Assembly: GCA_937951485.1 (NCBI GenBank)
Contig: CALEDJ010000029.1
Location: 62,001-126,000, forward strand
Direction of reading: 5' to 3'
Source: an uncultured bacterium
Lineage (GTDB): Bacteria; Hydrogenedentota; Hydrogenedentia; Hydrogenedentales; CAILVY01
Length of the DNA: 64,000 nt
A program made the translations under genes and the position numbers. Below, in pieces: positions 47,743 to 56,051 of this stretch. The notes beneath the pieces are model-generated. The model saw nothing but the letters and a program-made list of their open reading frames with translations, had not been told where the DNA came from and made no database searches. Each line of letters starts with the position of its first letter. Within the stretch, counting starts at the first letter, position 1.

Positions 47743-48846
47743 CTAACGTTTATCGAAAAAAGCGATGACGGCATCGGCGATCTGGTCCACGGTTTCCGGC
47801 GGGAGTTCCGGGTAGAGCGGCAGCGACAGGGTTTCATTGCAGATTTTTTCGGCGACCGGAAACGCGCCGCGCGTCCATCCGAGAGAAGCGTAGGCAGGCT
47901 GCAGGTGAATGGGGATCGGGTAGTGCATCAACGTGCCGATGCCCCTTTCCTTGAGCCAGGCCGCCAACGCGTCGCGATCCGGCGTGCGCACGGGGTAGAG
48001 GTGGAAATTGCTGCGCGCCCACGGCGCCTCCTCGGGCAGGGCCAGCGGCGTTACGCGGAGTCGCTCGCGGTATTGCGCGGCGCGCGCGCGGCGCGCATCG
48101 TTCCACGCATCCAGGTGGCGCAGTTTCACGCGCAGAATGGCCGCCTGCATTTCGTCCAAGCGGCTGTTGACGCCGTGCGTGACGTGATAGTATCGGCGGT
48201 CTTCTCCGTAATTGCGCAGTTTTCGGACGCGGTCGGCAATTTCCGGATCATTCGTCGTCACCGCGCCGGCGTCGCCGAACGCGCCCAGGTTCTTGGTGGG
48301 ATAGAAACTGAAGGCCGCCGCCGCGGACAGCACGCCGCAATGGCGACCCTTGTATTGCGCGCCATGCGCCTGCGCGCAGTCCTCCACTACGTACAGACCG
48401 TGACGTGCTGCGACGGCATTGATTGCGTCCATGTCGCAGGGATGTCCATAGAGGTGCACGGGAAGCACGGCTTTGACGGGCGGTGTTATCGTGCGTTCCA
48501 TTGCGGCGGGGTCAAGGGTCAGCGTGGCGGGGTCCACATCCGCGAGGACGGGGGTCGCGCCCGCCGCGACCACGGCCGCCGCCGTGGGCACGCACGTGTT
48601 TGCGGGGATGATGACGCCATCGCCCGGCCCCACGCCTGCGGCGCGCAGCGCCAGGTGAATCGCATCGGTGCCGGAGCCGACGCCGACGGCCTGCGATGCG
48701 CCGACATAGGCCGCGAATTCTTTCTCGAACGCCTGGAGTTGTGCGCCCAGGATAAACCAGCCGCTTTCGAGCACCCCGTCCACGGCGGCGCGGATTTCCG
48801 CCTCGATGCTCCGGAACTGCGACTTCAGTTCTGAGAAGGGAATCAT
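47743..48846 (-). CDS. DegT/DnrJ/EryC1 PLP-dependent aminotransferase
   Basis: A 367-residue sugar aminotransferase. N-terminal [43 protein letters not shown] (cofactor phosphate), [11 protein letters not shown] and the PLP lysine K185 in [19 protein letters not shown]. It ends [12 protein letters not shown]. The family makes amino sugars from nucleotide keto-sugars for O-antigen or capsule. It lies one base after the GT2 stop (ATG 48846; GT2 stop at 48848), so the two are translationally linked. Confidence 0.94.
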   Translation of the reverse strand: MIPFSELKSQFRSIEAEIRAAVDGVLESGWFILGAQLQAFEKEFAAYVGASQAVGVGSGTDAIHLALRAAGVGPGDGVIIPANTCVPTAAAVVAAGATPVLADVDPATLTLDPAAMERTITPPVKAVLPVHLYGHPCDMDAINAVAARHGLYVVEDCAQAHGAQYKGRHCGVLSAAAAFSFYPTKNLGAFGDAGAVTTNDPEIADRVRKLRNYGEDRRYYHVTHGVNSRLDEMQAAILRVKLRHLDAWNDARRARAAQYRERLRVTPLALPEEAPWARSNFHLYPVRTPDRDALAAWLKERGIGTLMHYPIPIHLQPAYASLGWTRGAFPVAEKICNETLSLPLYPELPPETVDQIADAVIAFFDKR

Positions 48847-48847
48847 C

Positions 48848-49561
48848 TCACGCAGGCCTCCGCAGGAGCACCAGCCGCACCCACAGGCCCGAGAGTTGCC
48901 AAGCGACCAGCGCGATCCGGCGGAAATTGAAGAACTGAGATTTGCCGTGCGCGCGCTGGTAATGGTGCACGGGCGTCTCGACGATCCGGCATCCGGCCCG
49001 TTGCATCTTCGTCATCATCTCACAGCAGATGACGCCGCTGTCGCTGAGCAACGTGATGCTGTCGAAGAGGGAGCGCCGGATCAGGCGGAAATCGCAGTCC
49101 ACGTCGCGGATTTTCAGCCCGAAGGCGACCTTGACCATCCAATGGTAGATGCGCCCGATGACGATGCGGTGCAGCGGATCATGGCGGGTGATTTTGTAGC
49201 CCTGCACCACATCCACCTCCGGGCCGGCATGCTGCACCAGTTGCTCCAGTTCGCGCACGTCGTATTGCGCGTCGCCGTCGGTGTAGAAAATCCACTCCCG
49301 CGTGGCTGCGGCGAAGCCGCTGCGCAATGCGCCGCCATAGCCCCGGTTTTTCTCGTGGCGCAGCACCTTTACCTGCGGGAAGCGCCGCTCGATTTCCTCC
49401 AGCAATTCAAGTGTATGGTCATTGCTGCCGTCGTCCACGATGGTGATGTCATAATCCAACCCCAGTCGTTCGGCGGTCCGTACGGTCAAGAGCACCATGC
49501 TGCCCATCGTTCCCCAATCCTGGTGGCAGGGAAAGAAAATGGATATCGAACTGCACGCCAT
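48848..49561 (-). CDS. Glycosyltransferase family 2
   Basis: A 237-residue protein. N-terminal [18 protein letters not shown], then [19 protein letters not shown] with the conserved DDGS and [12 protein letters not shown] with the DxD-type motif. Near the end, [20 protein letters not shown] is typical of GT2 dolichol-phosphate mannose synthase-like enzymes. It has a C-terminal basic end but no clear membrane helix. It would transfer a sugar from a nucleotide or lipid donor. A longer frame reaches 49693 but the ATG at 49561 is supported by the family start. Confidence 0.9.
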   Translation of the reverse strand: MACSSISIFFPCHQDWGTMGSMVLLTVRTAERLGLDYDITIVDDGSNDHTLELLEEIERRFPQVKVLRHEKNRGYGGALRSGFAAATREWIFYTDGDAQYDVRELEQLVQHAGPEVDVVQGYKITRHDPLHRIVIGRIYHWMVKVAFGLKIRDVDCDFRLIRRSLFDSITLLSDSGVICCEMMTKMQRAGCRIVETPVHHYQRAHGKSQFFNFRRIALVAWQLSGLWVRLVLLRRPA

Positions 49562-49715
49562 GGCGGTTTCATCCCCTTGATATGCTTCGGACTGCGCTGC
49601 GCGCAGTATAACAGCATCCCCTGGAAGCCCACAAGAACAGCCGCCAGCCGAACCGGAAAAGCCGAACGCATCGGGGGAGATCAACTTCCCCAAGCCTCTG
49701 CCGGCGTATTTGCCG

Positions 49716-50324
49716 CTATTGCTGATATCTCCCCTTCTTCAGGCCGTATTTTGCGATCAATTCCTGCGCTTCCTTCAATTTGTGCGGCGGCACGCCTTCC
49801 GTGCGGTGTGCGATCTTCCTGGCGGGCGCGCCCGCCCAGATTTCGAGCGGACCGACCTGCGTGTCCTCGGTCAACACGCTGCCGACGCCAATGATGGCGC
49901 CGTCGCCGATCCTCACGCCGGGGTGAATGTAGGTGCGGCTGCCGACGAATACATTGTTGCCGATGATGATGGGTTTGGTGATGTGCGGGGTATAGACCCA
50001 GTGATGGTCCGTTCCGTAAACCATGTGATTGGTGTCACGAATCACACAGAATTCCGTAATCGCGGTGTCGTTGCCGATTTGAATCAGTTCCTCCGCCTCC
50101 AATATGCAGTAATAACTGCACCCGGAATGATTTCCGAAGATGATTTTCCCCTTGCCGCTCGTTCGCATGATCACATGGTCGCGAAACCGGCAGTTGCTCC
50201 CCACCTCCACATGTCCCTCGATGACCAACTCCCTTCCTTGAAAACGGTTGTGCCTGCCCTTCTTGGCGAACTTCAATCCATGCCGCCACGACCGCAGCAT
50301 GCGTACTACGTTTCTCATCGTCAT
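49716..50324 (-). CDS. Left-handed beta-helix acetyltransferase (hexapeptide family)
   Basis: A 202-residue protein with hexapeptide repeats (IEGHVEVGSNCRFRDHVIM, IFGNHSGCSYYCIL, IGNDTAITEFCVI) and the WbbJ/LacA-type stretch IIIGNNVFVGSRTYIHPGVRIGDGAIIGVGSVLTEDTQVGPLEIWAGAPARKIA. The nearby DTNHMVYGTDHHWVYTP carries the catalytic-type His. It acetylates sugars in O-antigen, Nod or capsule assembly in known cases. Part of the glycan-type minus-strand cluster. Confidence 0.9.
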   Translation of the reverse strand: MTMRNVVRMLRSWRHGLKFAKKGRHNRFQGRELVIEGHVEVGSNCRFRDHVIMRTSGKGKIIFGNHSGCSYYCILEAEELIQIGNDTAITEFCVIRDTNHMVYGTDHHWVYTPHITKPIIIGNNVFVGSRTYIHPGVRIGDGAIIGVGSVLTEDTQVGPLEIWAGAPARKIAHRTEGVPPHKLKEAQELIAKYGLKKGRYQQ

Positions 50325-50348
50325 CTTTCCTTTGTTTCGACTTTTCTT

Positions 50349-51386
50349 TCAGAATCGCGCTTTCATTTCCTCCAGGGCGCCAAACTGCTCTTGGATGGCA
50401 TACTCCGTTCCCTGCTCATCCACAACCACGCCGTCGTATGGGCCGAAATGCTGCGCATAGTCCATCGCGATGATTCCGTAATGGCGTTTCTCCGCTTTGG
50501 CATCCCGACCCCGGAAGCGCAGGCGGACGCGGCCTTCCTTGTCCTCAATGCGAAACGTGCGCGCTTCTGATTCGCGTATGAACGCTACAGGCCCCATCAA
50601 CATGATGCGGCCATCCACCCACAGAGCGTCCTCATCGGGCGCTCCTTGCTCCGTCATCTGATTGACAAAATTGACCATCACCTCGCGCCCTTGGGCGGAG
50701 AAACCCGAAAAACACCCCCACAGCCACTGGGTGCGATAGGGATAGAAAGTTTTCTGTTCGTCGAGATTCCCGCGATCCCGGGCGGAATCGAAGCGATACT
50801 CTTCGCGGTCAATTCGGATAACCCCTTCAATACGCAAAGGCGATTTATGCGTGTACGTGTGATGTTTGGGCGGAATGGGCAGGCTGACGACCAGGGGGTC
50901 CACATCGTTCAGATTCTGGTGGAAAACCAGGTCGGCATACATGGCCGGCGCGGTTCGGGTTTTCAACAAATCCGCTTTGACCCGGTGGCAGCCATCTTCC
51001 AGGTTGTGCTCGAAAATGATCCATCCGCCCCTGGAAACACACCGGGCGCTCCCGCGCCAGAGGGTTTCCGGCAAATGGACACGGAAAGGATTTGCGATCA
51101 TGGTCTGTTCGCACATACGCGCACGTTCCTTGTCGTAAACATAAAACGTGCCGCTTGCGGCATACTTGGCATTCTGAATGAGCACTGAGCCATACATACG
51201 GGGATGATTGATGCCGAAGCCAATCCATTCCTTCAGCCGAAACCAGCGGAACGGTCTCCCCACAGGGCCTCCGGGATTTCGCGCGTCGAGCAGATTGGCG
51301 TATCGAAAGGGCGTCTTGAAAAAGCCGCAATGGATGTTTCCGTTCTCCACAAGCGCAGGCGGTGTTTCCACAATGGCGGCGGACAC
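50349..51386 (-). CDS. DUF2804 family protein
   Basis: A 345-residue protein. The motifs RLKEWIGFGINHPRMYGSVLIQNAKYAASGTFYVYD and YRTQWLWGCFSGFSAQGREVMVNFVNQ are DUF2804 hallmarks; its fold resembles lipocalin-like/YesU barrels. Role unknown. Start is GTG at 51386 with CAGGAG at good spacing. The gene precedes the acetyltransferase on the same strand but with a 24-base gap, so it could be the first gene of that cluster. Confidence 0.82.
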   Translation of the reverse strand: MSAAIVETPPALVENGNIHCGFFKTPFRYANLLDARNPGGPVGRPFRWFRLKEWIGFGINHPRMYGSVLIQNAKYAASGTFYVYDKERARMCEQTMIANPFRVHLPETLWRGSARCVSRGGWIIFEHNLEDGCHRVKADLLKTRTAPAMYADLVFHQNLNDVDPLVVSLPIPPKHHTYTHKSPLRIEGVIRIDREEYRFDSARDRGNLDEQKTFYPYRTQWLWGCFSGFSAQGREVMVNFVNQMTEQGAPDEDALWVDGRIMLMGPVAFIRESEARTFRIEDKEGRVRLRFRGRDAKAEKRHYGIIAMDYAQHFGPYDGVVVDEQGTEYAIQEQFGALEEMKARF

Positions 51387-51572
51387 AGGGATTTTCTCCT
51401 GACAAACATTCGCGTCTGCGGGATTTTACCTGAAATTTACGGGCGCGTGCACATGTTCCGGGGGGGCATGCCGTTTTTCCCAGTCAGGCCATCATGTATC
51501 GGTGGGGAATAGCGCAATTGAAAAAGGTGTTTGCTTTGACACCGTCGGGCAACGGGTTCTACCGGAAAGAGC

Positions 51573-52895
51573 ATGACGCGATGGGGCAGGCAGAATATGT
51601 TGTTTCGCAGAGGTGCAATCGGTTGTTTCTTTGACGCGATCAGGGATCGTCTCACCCATTTCTTCACCAACTCCAGGAATACGCCCCAGTCCCGGGATGC
51701 AAACGGGGTTGCGTATGAGTCCTCAGTCCCTGCCGTCGAAGCGCGGATGAGCCGCAAAACGGGTGTGGACAGTGAAAGCCTTACCACAGCGATCGAGTGC
51801 GCGGGGGAAGCGGTGCTTATCACGGATGGGAACGGCGTAATTCTGTATGCAAACCCGGCGTTCACTGCGCAAACCGGCTATGCCCGAAAAGAGGTATTGG
51901 GCAAGACGCCGAAAATACTGAAAAGCGGACTTCAGGGCGCCGCGTTCTACGCCAATCTCTGGGACACCATTCGTTCGGGAAAAACGTGGCGCGGCGAACT
52001 GGTGAATCGGCGCAAGGACGGCGCGCTCTACGAGGTGGAACAGACCATTGCGCCGGTGAAAGATGGTTCGGGCGCAATCACCGGATACGTTTCCATCAAG
52101 CGGGACGTGACGGAACGGCGGCGCGTGGAGCGCGAGGTGGCCGAGCACCAATCCCGCATGCAGGCTTCTGCGCGGATGGCTGCGTTGGGGCTTGTAGCGG
52201 GAAACATCGCACACGAAATCAAGAACCCGCTCACGGTCATCAGCGGCGACGCCGAACTGCTTGCGAGCATGTACAGCGCCGGCAAGTGGAATGAAAAAAT
52301 CTGCCTGGAAGCAGCGGAGCGGCTTGTGCGCAATGCCGAGCGGCTGGAACGCATTGTGCGGGGGTTGATAAACCTTTCGCGGGAAGGCTCACGCGATCCC
52401 TTCCGTTGCGTCCCGATGCGAACGCTGATGGAAGAGGCCATTGAGTTGTGCCGTCCAAGATTTGCCTTGAAGGGCGTGCGACTGGAGTGCCCCACACCAG
52501 GCCCGGATATGCGTGTGGAATGCCGTCCCACCCAGATTTCCCAGGCATTGCTGAACCTGCTTACCAACGCGTTGGATGCCGTGTCGCGGCTTCAGGACCC
52601 TTGGGTCTGCATAGAATGCGCCGACGACGAGGATGCCGTCATCCTTGCTGTCAGCGACAGCGGCTGCGGCATTCCCGCGCCGGTCCGCGCAAACATTTTC
52701 AATGAGTTCTATACCACCAAGAACGACGGCGCATCCTGCGGTCTGGGATTGAGCATTTCCCGCGCCATCGTGGAACAGCATAACGGGGCGTTGTTCCTGG
52801 ACGAAGACGCGCCGCACACCCGCTTCGTCATGCGCTTGCCGAAGACACAAGCCAGGCCACTGAAATCAAACTCCTCCGAGGCATGTGCGCCGTAA
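51573..52895 (+). CDS. PAS-domain sensor histidine kinase
   Basis: A 440-residue soluble kinase. A PAS domain at residues 67-180 (AIECAGEAVLITDGNGVILYANPAFTAQTGY; ERRRVEREV as linker) is followed by the H-box with H214 (GNIAHEIKNPLTVISGDAEL) and an ATPase domain (LLNLLTNALDAV, VSDSGCGIPAPV, CGLGLSISRAIVEQHNG). No membrane helix or response regulator is adjacent. NtrB-like in form, so it might work with sigma-54 regulators elsewhere; that is inference. The start is uncertain: ATG 51573 opens the frame, and ATG 51747 (MSRKTGV) just before the PAS domain is possible. Confidence 0.88.
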   Translation: MTRWGRQNMLFRRGAIGCFFDAIRDRLTHFFTNSRNTPQSRDANGVAYESSVPAVEARMSRKTGVDSESLTTAIECAGEAVLITDGNGVILYANPAFTAQTGYARKEVLGKTPKILKSGLQGAAFYANLWDTIRSGKTWRGELVNRRKDGALYEVEQTIAPVKDGSGAITGYVSIKRDVTERRRVEREVAEHQSRMQASARMAALGLVAGNIAHEIKNPLTVISGDAELLASMYSAGKWNEKICLEAAERLVRNAERLERIVRGLINLSREGSRDPFRCVPMRTLMEEAIELCRPRFALKGVRLECPTPGPDMRVECRPTQISQALLNLLTNALDAVSRLQDPWVCIECADDEDAVILAVSDSGCGIPAPVRANIFNEFYTTKNDGASCGLGLSISRAIVEQHNGALFLDEDAPHTRFVMRLPKTQARPLKSNSSEACAP

Positions 52896-52899
52896 CGCT

Positions 52900-53850
52900 T
52901 CAGCGTTCAACGTCGAACATGTGCATCAGTTCGGCCATGGCGCGGTTGATGGGGGCCGGTCCGGGATAGCGCACAAATTCCACATGACCGTCCATGAACA
53001 GCAGATTGCTGCCGCCCGGCACATGATTGAAATGGGACACGATACTGGCGACATTGTCCCACATGACGAAAATGCCGCTCTGGGCCTTGGCGCTCGCGGC
53101 GGGATTGTTGATATCGGTGATCAGGAAGCGCTCGATGCCTTCCCGCAGGCGATAGACCGTTGCGCTGGCGCCGCCGCCGTTGCCGTTGCCGGGTGAGACG
53201 CGCCGGTCGCTGTCCGTCACCGCCAGAAAGGCCGCGTAATCATTCGCGAGGAACGGGTCCCGATGCGATCGCATCATGTCTTCAATCATTTCCACGAACT
53301 GCGCGGGACCTTCGGTGTATTCCGGGGCAGGTTCGTTCAGCCCCAGGATTTGCGCCAGCAAACGCAATGCGCCGATGTCTTTCTTGGGAAACTCATCCTG
53401 CACCCGGTCAAAAACATAGGACGCATAGGTATAACTGGCGTCAATCCCCTCCACGCCTTCCTGGCGGTTGCCGTCTATGCGCAGCGTCAGCGTGAGATTG
53501 CCGTCGGCGTCACGGAAATCATTGATGCTGTCCATCGGGTCGGAGGGACAGAACACGATGGCGGGGTCGGTCAGGTATTCGGGGTATATTGCCGAGACCA
53601 GCGGCCCGAAGGCGATGCAGGGCCGTGGCCCGCAACCCAATTCCACCTGCGACGGCGGGAACCGTTCCCCAGGCGATTCCCCCGAATACATTTTGAAGAT
53701 CAGCCCCCATTGTTTCAGGTTGTTCGCGCAGGAAGCGCGCCGCGCCGCTTCGCGCGCGCGCGCCAGCGCGGGCAGCAGAATCGCGGCCAGAATCGCGATG
53801 ATGGCAATCACGACCAGCAGTTCAATCAACGTGAAACCCTGCTTCTTCAT
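52900..53850 (-). CDS. Pseudopilin-like protein (second of tandem pair)
   Basis: A 316-residue relative of the other two pseudopilins. Leader MKKQG, then [66 protein letters not shown] and [22 protein letters not shown] close it. The tract [19 protein letters not shown] is also shared. ATG 53850 is preceded by AGGAGGTAGATCAA. It lies 56 bases after the first pseudopilin of the pair and is probably co-transcribed. The two are clearly recent paralogues with divergent middle sections. Confidence 0.92.
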   Translation of the reverse strand: MKKQGFTLIELLVVIAIIAILAAILLPALARAREAARRASCANNLKQWGLIFKMYSGESPGERFPPSQVELGCGPRPCIAFGPLVSAIYPEYLTDPAIVFCPSDPMDSINDFRDADGNLTLTLRIDGNRQEGVEGIDASYTYASYVFDRVQDEFPKKDIGALRLLAQILGLNEPAPEYTEGPAQFVEMIEDMMRSHRDPFLANDYAAFLAVTDSDRRVSPGNGNGGGASATVYRLREGIERFLITDINNPAASAKAQSGIFVMWDNVASIVSHFNHVPGGSNLLFMDGHVEFVRYPGPAPINRAMAELMHMFDVER

Positions 53851-53906
53851 TTGATCTACCTCCTGTTGCGTTTTCGAACTATCAGTCCCGTCCGGTGTTT
53901 TCGTCG

Positions 53907-54878
53907 TCAATCTCCCGAAAAAACCCCGGTCATCTTGGCAAGTGTCCGTCCGGCGGGCGGCTTGCCCGGATAACGAAGAAACGCCACGTGGCCGTCCATG
54001 TACAGCACGTTGGCCCCGCCCGGCGCATGGTTGAAATCCCTGACGTTCGTCCGAATATGGTCCCAGACAATATAGATTTCGCTTTGGGCGCGCGCAGATG
54101 CGGCGGGATTGTTGATGTCGGTGATCAGGAACCGCTCGATGCCTTCGCGCAATCGGTACACGACTTCGCCGCCGGCGTTTCCGTTATATCCCTGCGGTCC
54201 GGTGTAGTTCGGATCTTCGTAGTACGGCAGGCGGCGATCATCGTCTGCCGCCCGCTTGAAGGCATCCGGACCTTGAAAAGCGGCGCTGGTCAATGCCCGG
54301 ATCATTTCTTCCATCACCTGCACATACTGCGCGGGACCCGGTTCTTCGGGATTCTCGATATGGTAACCCATGGCCGCAATGAGCAGCGCCAGGGCGCCGA
54401 GGTCCTTTTTGGGGAACTCATCCCCGCAGCGGTCGAAGACGAACTGGGCATACACATAACTGGCGTCAATGGCCTGTACATAGTCGCGTCGTCCCGGGCG
54501 GTCCTTGATCCCGAAGCGAATCATTCCATCCACATCCGGAAACATGTCCAATCGGTCCCCGGCGTCTGATGGACAGAACAGAATTGCGGGATCGGTCAGA
54601 TATTCCGGATACACCGCGTTAAACTCAGGCATGAAGGCGATGCAGATGTAATCCGATCCGCAGCCCATTTCCAACTGCATGGGGGGATACTTCCCGCCGC
54701 CCGACTCGCCGCTGTACATTTTCAGCAACAACCCCCATTGCTTCAGGTTGTTTGCGCATGAGGCGCGCCGGGCCGCCTCGCGCGCCCGCGACAGCGCCGG
54801 CAGGAGAATGGCTGCCAGGATCGCGATAATGGCAATCACGACCAGCAACTCGATCAGCGTGAATCCGCGTCTTGCCAT
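53907..54878 (-). CDS. Pseudopilin-like protein (first of tandem pair)
   Basis: A 323-residue protein: leader [74 protein letters not shown]. The C-terminus is [21 protein letters not shown] and [22 protein letters not shown], again with ten residues between His and Asp-Gly. Prepilin peptidase and a Gsp/Pil assembly system are needed but are not in the window. It has its own strong promoter and two operator-like palindromes upstream. Confidence 0.92.
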   Translation of the reverse strand: MARRGFTLIELLVVIAIIAILAAILLPALSRAREAARRASCANNLKQWGLLLKMYSGESGGGKYPPMQLEMGCGSDYICIAFMPEFNAVYPEYLTDPAILFCPSDAGDRLDMFPDVDGMIRFGIKDRPGRRDYVQAIDASYVYAQFVFDRCGDEFPKKDLGALALLIAAMGYHIENPEEPGPAQYVQVMEEMIRALTSAAFQGPDAFKRAADDDRRLPYYEDPNYTGPQGYNGNAGGEVVYRLREGIERFLITDINNPAASARAQSEIYIVWDHIRTNVRDFNHAPGGANVLYMDGHVAFLRYPGKPPAGRTLAKMTGVFSGD

Positions 54879-54913
54879 GACCCGCTCTCCGTGACTATGC
54901 CCCGCCTTCGTTC

Positions 54914-54928
54914 ATTGGTACAACCAAT
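54914..54928. promoter_or_regulatory. Operator-like palindrome O1 of the pseudopilin pair
   Basis: ATTGGT-ACA-ACCAAT, a perfect palindrome with three central bases, lies directly downstream of the -10 box and covers the expected start site (about 54922). TTGGT..ACCAA half-sites are typical of GntR/FadR-type repressors. No regulator gene is adjacent. Confidence 0.6.
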
Positions 54929-54957
54929 ATGATAACAGCAGATAATCATTTTGTCAA
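54929..54957 (-). promoter_or_regulatory. Promoter of the tandem pseudopilins
   Basis: On the minus strand a perfect TTGACA (54957-54952), a 17-base spacer and TATCAT (54934-54929). The start site would be near 54922, with a 44-base leader to the ATG at 54878. It is one of the strongest housekeeping promoters in the window. Confidence 0.8.
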
Positions 54958-54976
54958 TGTATCCTTAGCATAAGAT

Positions 54977-54991
54977 ATTGGTTGAATCAAT
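54977..54991. promoter_or_regulatory. Operator-like palindrome O2 of the pseudopilin pair
   Basis: ATTGGT-TGA-ATCAAT matches O1 except for one half-site base. Its centre (54984) is 63 bases from that of O1 (54921), six turns of B-DNA, an arrangement suited to looping or cooperative binding. Confidence 0.5.
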
Positions 54992-55058
54992 TTAGTTCTG
55001 TCGGGGTGATTGACAAAGATTCAGTGATTGTTTCAGTCGGCTGAAATGTTGCGAGATC

Positions 55059-55306
55059 TGTTACATTTACATTTAAGCCGAATGGCGTGCAGCGGGGAAT
55101 GTTGTGTTTTTTTACATGCCCCGGCGCTCCGCGCCACCCCCTTCCAAGGGGGATTGGGAACACATGCCCCGGCGCTCCGCGCCACCCCCTTCCAAGGGGG
55201 ATTGGGAACACATGCCCCGGCGCTCCGCGCCACCCCCTTCCAAGGGGGATGTAAAAGGCCATATAGTGCACCCCGACAGTCCATGCCATTCCGCTGAAGT
55301 GTTACA
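55059..55306. mobile_element. MITE-like element, family B (copy 2), with tripled core
   Basis: A 248-bp element ending in TGTTACA..AGCGGAATGGC-type terminal repeats like copy 1 at 35272-35418 (with six extra bases in the left arm). The GGCGCTCCGCGCC-containing core is repeated three times with a 48-bp period (55115, 55163, 55211), against a single unit in copy 1. No gene. Confidence 0.82.
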
Positions 55307-55447
55307 GAGATTTCAAATTTCAGATTTGAAATCACAGCCATCGCAAAGGCCTTGATTTTCCCTTGTATATTCTTTGTTTTCCTCGCCTGAATGATCGCTC
55401 AAGGACATCAGGTGTGCAGCGTTTTTTACAGCGCCTGTGCTGCCCGC

Positions 55448-55615
55448 AACCCAGTCCACGTCATTGCGAACCCAGTCCACGTCATTGCGAATCCAGTCCA
55501 CGTCATTGCGAATCCAGTCCACGTCATTGCGAATCCAGTCCACGTTATTGCGAATCCAGTCCACGTCATTGCGAACCCAGTCCACGTCATTGCGAACCCA
55601 GTCCACGTCATTGCG
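55448..55615. repeat. 21-bp tandem repeat array, eight copies
   Basis: Eight contiguous units of AACCCAGTCCACGTCATTGCG with a few substitutions (C/T at position 4; one TTATTG). The unit contains GTCATTGCG, the start of the palindromic repeat that follows, so the array looks like local amplification of that edge. In three frames it reads as an open low-complexity ORF. Confidence 0.92.
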
Positions 55616-55745
55616 TGTCAAACGAAGCAATCTGAAACAAGGGCGGCCTCATGATGTCCGAGATTGCTTGTATGTTCCTCTTGCGGCGTATTTGCGTAGC
55701 GAAAGTCGTCACAGCAGCAGTTTTCTTCGCTTCGCCCGCAATGAC
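55609..55745. repeat. Palindromic intergenic repeat, CATTGCG family (copy 2)
   Basis: CATTGCGTGTCAAACGAAGC on the left and CTTCGCTTCGCCCGCAATGA on the right, with a nested CAATCT/AGATTG pair inside, are related to 2742-2825. It directly joins the 21-bp tandem array. Confidence 0.65.
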
Positions 55746-55776
55746 GAGGATTTGCGGTCGGCTGGTAAATTCAGGA

Positions 55777-55851
55777 TTGTTGTGTTGCCAAGCAAGTGCG
55801 TTTTCTTTCTTTTTTGAATCGCCGCCGAAGGCGGTGGGGAACTCGCAATGA
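55777..55851. repeat. 75-bp dispersed repeat, family D (copy 2)
   Basis: Same length and order of features as 3297-3371: TTGTTGTGTTGC start, GAATCGCCGCCGAAGGCGGT hairpin and ACTCGCAATGA end. The remaining sequence up to the transketolase ATG holds an extended -10 (TGTTATACT near 55970) that may serve the transketolase gene. Confidence 0.7.
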
Positions 55852-56051
55852 CGACAAGGACGTGTTATGTGTGCTGATTCCAAAGGTTACGCCAGTTGGC
55901 AGAATGTCAGGAAATTTCAGATTTGAAGACCGCGTGACTCGGGCAATGGTGATTGTCGTCGCCTGCATGTTATACTGCGGCGATCAAGCGCCGTTGTTCC
56001 CGGCGCGGTGTGCATCTTTTCCACGCAACCCAAACCATGAGGGCGATCACC

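Noticed and set aside
55448-55615. CRISPR array
   Set aside because: The repeat is a 21-bp unit with no spacers between copies, and no cas gene is nearby.
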